Origin: CAYJBP01 sp964368605
GTDB taxonomy: Bacteria; Bacillota; Dehalobacteriia; UBA4068
NCBI GenBank assembly: GCA_964368605.1
Contig: CAYJBP010000040.1
Coordinates: 1-18,708, forward strand
Length of the DNA: 18,708 nucleotides
Reading direction: 5' to 3'
In this document: in pieces, positions 14,519 through 18,708 of the stretch
How the letters are laid out: the number at the start of each line of letters is the position of its first letter
How positions within the stretch are numbered: the stretch's first letter is position 1
Program-made: the position numbers and the translations under genes
Notes under the pieces: generated by a model
Told to the model about the DNA's origin: nothing
Database searches by the model: none
The model's input: only the letters and a program-made list of their open reading frames with translations

Positions 14519-16702
14519 ATGTCGATTTTAACCGAAAAGCGTGATTTGATTTTAGCCAATGCCAAATCCTATAATCTGGCTTCTGATAGCGATAGAATTA
14601 CGGCCGCTTATGATTTGGCTGTAGCTGCCCATGCCGCCCAAAAGCGCGATAGCGGCGAACCTTATGTAATCCACCCTTTATCGGTGGCCGAAATTTTAAC
14701 TACCATGCAAATCGACGACGATACCATTATCGCCGGTCTTTTGCATGATGTAATCGAAGATACCGATTATACCGCCGCCCAAATTAGCGAGATGTTTGGC
14801 GAATCGGTTACCACCTTGGTCGAGGGCGTTACTAAATTATCAAAGCTAAATTTTCATAATCGCCATGAAGCCCAAGCCGAAAACTTGCGCAAAATGTTTA
14901 TGGCCATGGCCAAAGATATTCGGATTATCATGATTAAATTGGCCGATAGATTGCATAATATGCGCACTATAAGTGGGCATCGCTCGGCGCTGCGCCGCCA
15001 GGAAATTGCCGAAGAAACTTTGCATATCTTTGCCCCACTTGCCCATCGTTTAGGTATGTTTAAAATAAAAACCGAGCTGGAAGATTTAGCAATTGCCATT
15101 TTAGAGCCGGAAGCCATCGAGAATGTGCGCCGTCAATTGGCCGATGATAAGCCGGAGCGCGATCGCTTTATCGATAAATTAGCCTCCAGCATTTTTGATG
15201 AATTATCGGCAGTTGGGGTTAAGGCCGATATTAAAGGGCGCAGTAAAGGTTATTATAGCATTTATAATAAAATGCTGCGTCAGCAAAAGAATTTAAGCGA
15301 AATTTTCGATTTAAATGCCATCCGGGTTATTGTGGACACCGTTAAAGATTGCTATGGGGTACTGGGCATTATTCATACTTTGTGGAAGCCGATTCCCGGT
15401 CGCTTTAAAGATTATATTGCTATGCCCAAGCAAAATCTTTATCAATCGATTCATACCACCGTTATTGCCGATAATGGTTCGCCTTTTGAGGTGCAAATTC
15501 GTACTTGGGATATGCATCGTACTGCCGAATTTGGTATTGCTGCCCATTGGCGCTATAAAGAAGGCAAAAGCGGCGATGCCGATTTTGATAAAAAAGTAGA
15601 ATGGGTGCGCCATTTGCTGGAATGGCAGCAAGAAGTAGGCGATGCCCAAGAATTTATGGAATCGGTAAAAGGCGACTTGTTTAGCGACAATATTTATGTA
15701 TTTAGCCCTAAAGGCGATGTATATGAATTAACCAGCGGCGCCGGCCCTTTGGATTTTGCCTATCGCATTCATACCCAAGTTGGCCATCAATGCGTGGGTG
15801 CTAAGGTTAACCATCGCCTACTTCCCCTAGATACACCCCTGCAAAATGGCGATATTGTCGAAATTTTAACCGCCAAAGGCAGTGGTCCCAGCCGCGATTG
15901 GCTTAATATTGTCCAAACCCAGCAAGCCAAAAATAAGATTCGTTCTTGGTTCCGTAAGGAAAAACGTGATGAAAATATCAGCCTGGGCTTTGAAATGCTC
16001 GAAAAGGAATGTAAGCGTTTTCGTCTAAATACGGCGGCCATCTTTAAACATGATAATATTATTGATTTGGCGCAAAAATTTCGCTTTAATCAGGTGGATG
16101 ATTTATATGCCGCCATCGGCGACGGTGCTTTGCGCTTAGATTCGGTTTTAAGCCGAATTAAAGAAGATTATAAAAAAGAATTTAAACCCGCCCCGGAATT
16201 AAAAATTACCCCCGAACGGGAAAATATGGGCGATCAAAATATTTGGGTAAAAGGCCTAGACCAGGCTTTAATACGCCTAGCTGCCTGCTGCAAGCCCTTA
16301 CCGGGCGATAATATTATCGGTTATATTACCCGTGGACGAGGGGTATCGGTGCATCGCAAAGATTGCCCCAATGCTAAGCGCTATTTAGCCGATAGCGATC
16401 CACGCCTAATCGAAGTAGGCTGGGGCAGCGGTGCTAAAGGCCTGTATCAGGCCGAAATTATGGCTATCTGTAATGACAGGGATCGGTTAACGATGGATAT
16501 TATTAGCATCATGGCCGATACAAAAACCCCACTTAATGGTGTAAATTTAACGGTAGATAAAAAGAAGGATCAAGCTACCGTGCAATTAAAGGTGGAGGTT
16601 AAATCCCCTGAGCAGTTGGATTATTTGATGCAAAGAATTAAAAGGGTGGATAATGTGTTGGAGGTTAGAAGGATTTATTCCACCAATAATCGAGAAAATT
16701 AA
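14519..16702 (+). CDS. rel: Bifunctional (p)ppGpp synthetase/hydrolase
   Basis: Long RSH enzyme of 727 residues controlling the stringent response. The N-terminal HD hydrolase domain is intact (IHP His52, LLHDVIEDT with His76-Asp77 and Glu80-Asp81). The synthetase domain has GRSKGYYSIYNKM (240-252), Asp264, the RFKD motif (295-298) that marks bifunctional Rel rather than monofunctional RelA, LYQSIHTTV (307-315) and Glu324. TGS follows (about 389-450), then a helical part, a Cys-containing zinc-finger-like domain (ACCKPLPGD 589-597, HRKDCPN 612-618) and a C-terminal ACT domain (about 642-720). GGAAG is 7 nt before the ATG. It is the first of four closely spaced genes. All catalytic residues that I can check are present, so both activities are expected. 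Confidence 0.97.
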   Translation: MSILTEKRDLILANAKSYNLASDSDRITAAYDLAVAAHAAQKRDSGEPYVIHPLSVAEILTTMQIDDDTIIAGLLHDVIEDTDYTAAQISEMFGESVTTLVEGVTKLSKLNFHNRHEAQAENLRKMFMAMAKDIRIIMIKLADRLHNMRTISGHRSALRRQEIAEETLHIFAPLAHRLGMFKIKTELEDLAIAILEPEAIENVRRQLADDKPERDRFIDKLASSIFDELSAVGVKADIKGRSKGYYSIYNKMLRQQKNLSEIFDLNAIRVIVDTVKDCYGVLGIIHTLWKPIPGRFKDYIAMPKQNLYQSIHTTVIADNGSPFEVQIRTWDMHRTAEFGIAAHWRYKEGKSGDADFDKKVEWVRHLLEWQQEVGDAQEFMESVKGDLFSDNIYVFSPKGDVYELTSGAGPLDFAYRIHTQVGHQCVGAKVNHRLLPLDTPLQNGDIVEILTAKGSGPSRDWLNIVQTQQAKNKIRSWFRKEKRDENISLGFEMLEKECKRFRLNTAAIFKHDNIIDLAQKFRFNQVDDLYAAIGDGALRLDSVLSRIKEDYKKEFKPAPELKITPERENMGDQNIWVKGLDQALIRLAACCKPLPGDNIIGYITRGRGVSVHRKDCPNAKRYLADSDPRLIEVGWGSGAKGLYQAEIMAICNDRDRLTMDIISIMADTKTPLNGVNLTVDKKKDQATVQLKVEVKSPEQLDYLMQRIKRVDNVLEVRRIYSTNNREN

Positions 16703-16716
16703 GGGAGTTATTTAAG

Positions 16717-17154
16717 TTGCGCATTTTATTACAAAGAGTAAAAACAGGTGGGGTAAGTATAGATCAAAAAAGCCATGCCACAATTGACCAAGGATTGGTA
16801 GCCTTGGTGGGTATTAAAGAGGGCGATGATTTGGCAATAGTACAAAAGCTGGCCAAAAAAACGGCCAATTTGCGAATTTTTGCCGATCAAGACCAAAAGC
16901 TAAACCTATCGGTTAAGGATATTTCGGGCGAAGTTTTGGCCATATCGCAGTTTACCCTTTATGCCGATTGCAGCCGTGGTAATCGCCCCAGCTTTGGTGC
17001 TGCGGCTAAGCCCGAGCTTGCCAATCAGCTTTATCAGGCCTATATCGAGGCCTTAAAGGCCGAAGGTGTATCAGTAAAAAGTGGGGTTTTTCAGGCCGAT
17101 ATGCTGGTAGATATTGCCAATGATGGCCCTGTTACCGTACTTTTAGAAGGCTAA
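16717..17154 (+). CDS. dtd: D-aminoacyl-tRNA deacylase
   Basis: Cytoplasmic translation proofreading enzyme that removes D-amino acids (and glycine) mischarged on tRNA. At 145 residues it has the usual length. The two diagnostic motifs are complete: SQFTLYAD (77-84, with the active-site Thr80) and NDGPVT (135-140, the Gly-cisPro motif). GNRPSF (88-93) is also typical. The start is TTG with AAGGGAG about 9 nt upstream; an ATG start would remove the conserved first strand RILLQRV. It lies 14 nt after rel, an order widespread in Firmicutes, so the assignment is secure. Confidence 0.96.
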   Translation: MRILLQRVKTGGVSIDQKSHATIDQGLVALVGIKEGDDLAIVQKLAKKTANLRIFADQDQKLNLSVKDISGEVLAISQFTLYADCSRGNRPSFGAAAKPELANQLYQAYIEALKAEGVSVKSGVFQADMLVDIANDGPVTVLLEG

Positions 17155-17172
17155 GTGTGAAAGGAAAAAAAC

Positions 17173-17829
17173 ATGTTTGATTTAGAACTTATTGTAGATA
17201 GCGATAACTATATTTGCTATCGTCAGCCGGTAATGTATGGCAATACCAACTGCTATATAGTGCTGGAAAAGCCATCTTTAGCAGCGGCGATTATCGATCC
17301 CGGTGCCGATGGCGAGCTAATTATCGAATCTTTAAATAAGCTTAAAGCCAAGCCGCAATTGATTATCAATACCCATGGCCACTGGGATCATATTGGTGCT
17401 AATAAAATGCTGGCCGAGCATTTTAATATTCCGATTGCCATTCATCAAAACGATGCCAGGTATTTGCAGGATAGCTCTTTAAGTGCGGCTAAAATGTTTA
17501 ATGCCGATGGTGATGGCGGTAAGCCCGATCATCTGTTAACAGATGGCGAGCTAATTAATTTGGGCGGCCTAAGCTTTAAAGTTATCGATTGCCCCGGCCA
17601 TACCCAAGGCGGCATTTGCCTGGAATTGGGTGAACTATTATTTAGTGGTGATAGTCTATTTAATTTATCGATTGGCCGTACCGATTTAGAAGGCGGCGAT
17701 TATCAGCAATTGATGGCCTCTTTGGCAAAAATTTGCCAATTAGATGAACAATTATTGGTGCTACCCGGTCATGGCGCTAAAAGCACCTTAGGTTATGAAA
17801 AGAAGTTTAATCCTTATTTAAGGAGTTAG
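17173..17829 (+). CDS. Metallo-beta-lactamase-fold hydrolase (glyoxalase II-like)
   Basis: Cytoplasmic metal-dependent hydrolase of 218 residues. The metal-binding motif THGHWDHIGA gives His68, His70, Asp72 and His73; His143 (GHTQGG), Asp160 (FSGDSLF) and His200 (LPGHG) complete the dinuclear site. The short C-terminal part places it with the YcbL/GloB-like family found next to rel-dtd in many Firmicutes; it lacks the longer substrate-binding domain of full glyoxalase II. AAGGAA is a few bases before the ATG. It is 18 nt after dtd and 23 nt before the helicase gene. A thioester hydrolase role is plausible but the substrate is not known. Confidence 0.9.
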   Translation: MFDLELIVDSDNYICYRQPVMYGNTNCYIVLEKPSLAAAIIDPGADGELIIESLNKLKAKPQLIINTHGHWDHIGANKMLAEHFNIPIAIHQNDARYLQDSSLSAAKMFNADGDGGKPDHLLTDGELINLGGLSFKVIDCPGHTQGGICLELGELLFSGDSLFNLSIGRTDLEGGDYQQLMASLAKICQLDEQLLVLPGHGAKSTLGYEKKFNPYLRS

Positions 17830-17852
17830 TATTTAAACAATAAAGGAGAATT

Positions 17853-18708
17853 ATGACAACTTTTGAACAACTGGAATTAAATGCCCCGATGCTAAAGGCC
17901 ATTGAAGAAATGGGCTTTGTGGAAAGTACCCCGGTACAGGCCGAAACCATACCGCTTACCCGTAGCGGCCGTGATATTTTGGCGCAAAGCCGTACCGGCA
18001 CCGGCAAAACGATGGCCTTTGCCATCCCGGCTGTAGAGTTAATCGAGCCTGCCGAAAAGGTACAGGTATTAATTCTATCCCCCACCAGGGAATTAGCTCA
18101 GCAATGTGGCGACGAAATTCGCAAATTAACCGCTTATATGCCCCATGTACATATTGCCAATATTTATGGCGGTGCCGATTATCGCAATCAATTTAGGGAT
18201 TTGCGTAAGGCCAATTTGGTTATCGGTACCCCGGGGCGGATTATGGATCATATGCAAAAAGGATCTTTAAAGCTGGATAATGTAAAAATGGTAATCTTGG
18301 ATGAAGCCGACGAAATGCTTAATATGGGCTTTAAAGAGGATATCGAAACCATTTTGCAGGATGTGCCCGAGCAAAGGCAAATTGTGCTTTTTTCGGCCAC
18401 GATTCCCAGGGGAATTATGGATATTACCAAGCAATTCCAAAAAGATCCCTTACAGATTAATTTAGTTAAAGACAAAGCAACTTTAACCGAGATTAAGCAA
18501 TTATATGTAGATGTAGATAAGCATTATAAGCTTGATTCTTTAAAATTATTATTACATTATTATAGCCCCAAACGGGCGATAATTTTTACCAATACCAAGA
18601 GCATGGTTGATGAATTAACCGAGCTTATTTGCGAGGCCGGCTTTTTTGCCCAGGGTATTCATGGCGATATGAAGCAGCAGCAGCGCAGCAATGTTATGGC
18701 CGGCTTTA
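17853..18708 (+). CDS. DEAD-box ATP-dependent RNA helicase (3' end outside window)
   Basis: The first 285 codons of a DEAD-box helicase; the frame remains open to the last base. The Q motif is present (Phe4 with TPVQAETIP, Gln29), then Walker A AQSRTGTGKT (44-53), PTRELAQ (77-83), GG (106-107), TPGR (126-129), the name-giving DEAD (150-153), SAT (181-183), and in the second RecA domain IIFTNTK (243-249) and GIHGDM (268-273). These cover all motifs expected for this part of the fold. AAGGAG is 7 nt before the ATG. The reading frame follows the hydrolase gene by 23 nt. It resembles the CshA/DeaD group that acts in ribosome assembly and mRNA decay, but the C-terminal tail that would separate these is not in the window. 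Confidence 0.95.
   Translation, partial: MTTFEQLELNAPMLKAIEEMGFVESTPVQAETIPLTRSGRDILAQSRTGTGKTMAFAIPAVELIEPAEKVQVLILSPTRELAQQCGDEIRKLTAYMPHVHIANIYGGADYRNQFRDLRKANLVIGTPGRIMDHMQKGSLKLDNVKMVILDEADEMLNMGFKEDIETILQDVPEQRQIVLFSATIPRGIMDITKQFQKDPLQINLVKDKATLTEIKQLYVDVDKHYKLDSLKLLLHYYSPKRAIIFTNTKSMVDELTELICEAGFFAQGIHGDMKQQQRSNVMAGF

Overview
The window looks like the chromosome of a low-to-moderate GC member of the Bacillota, most likely a clostridial or Negativicutes-like anaerobe. The evidence is a full-length CodY regulator, a bifunctional Rel followed directly by dtd (an order common in Firmicutes), an S-layer-homology (SLH) protein, strong AGGAGG-type ribosome binding sites and a 6S RNA gene. 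No tRNA, rRNA, phage, insertion sequence or CRISPR array is visible. Genus and species cannot be assigned from sequence reading alone.

Layout. (1) 126-3340, minus strand: an apparent operon ahcY, a CofE-family gamma-glutamyl ligase-like gene, and a HAD hydrolase. (2) 3529-4542, plus strand: a TAXI-type solute-binding lipoprotein with its own promoter and no transporter membrane subunits nearby. (3) 4543-4843: an intergenic stretch with several hairpins, a strong bidirectional-looking terminator and a copy of a repeat also present at the left edge of the window. (4) 4844-7765, minus strand: a 6S RNA gene with a near-ideal promoter, then pyrF, then an ABC-F ATPase. (5) 7879-13505, plus strand: a four-gene export operon of an unusual two-module HlyD/MacA-like adaptor, a MacB-type ATPase, a MacB/FtsX-type permease and an SLH-domain secreted protein. 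(6) 13524-14437, plus strand: codY, with a CodY-box-like sequence upstream. (7) 14519 to the right edge, plus strand: rel, dtd, a metallo-beta-lactamase-fold hydrolase and a DEAD-box RNA helicase cut off by the window end.

How the parts fit. The right third is a global-control block. Rel makes and degrades (p)ppGpp, which in Firmicutes lowers GTP; CodY reads GTP and branched-chain amino acids; 6S RNA elsewhere in the window modulates the housekeeping RNA polymerase. Dtd and the DEAD-box helicase belong to translation quality control and RNA handling, and the ABC-F protein is probably also ribosome-associated. The ahcY operon handles S-adenosylhomocysteine.

The most promising candidate for something little described is the adaptor-ATPase-permease-SLH operon. 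A MacAB-like pump is encoded with a cell-surface SLH protein and no TolC-like channel, and its adaptor carries two barrel/lipoyl modules in tandem plus a Met/Gly/Pro-rich tail. The CofE-like gene downstream of ahcY and the intergenic hairpin repeat are secondary points of interest. The rest is conventional housekeeping DNA.
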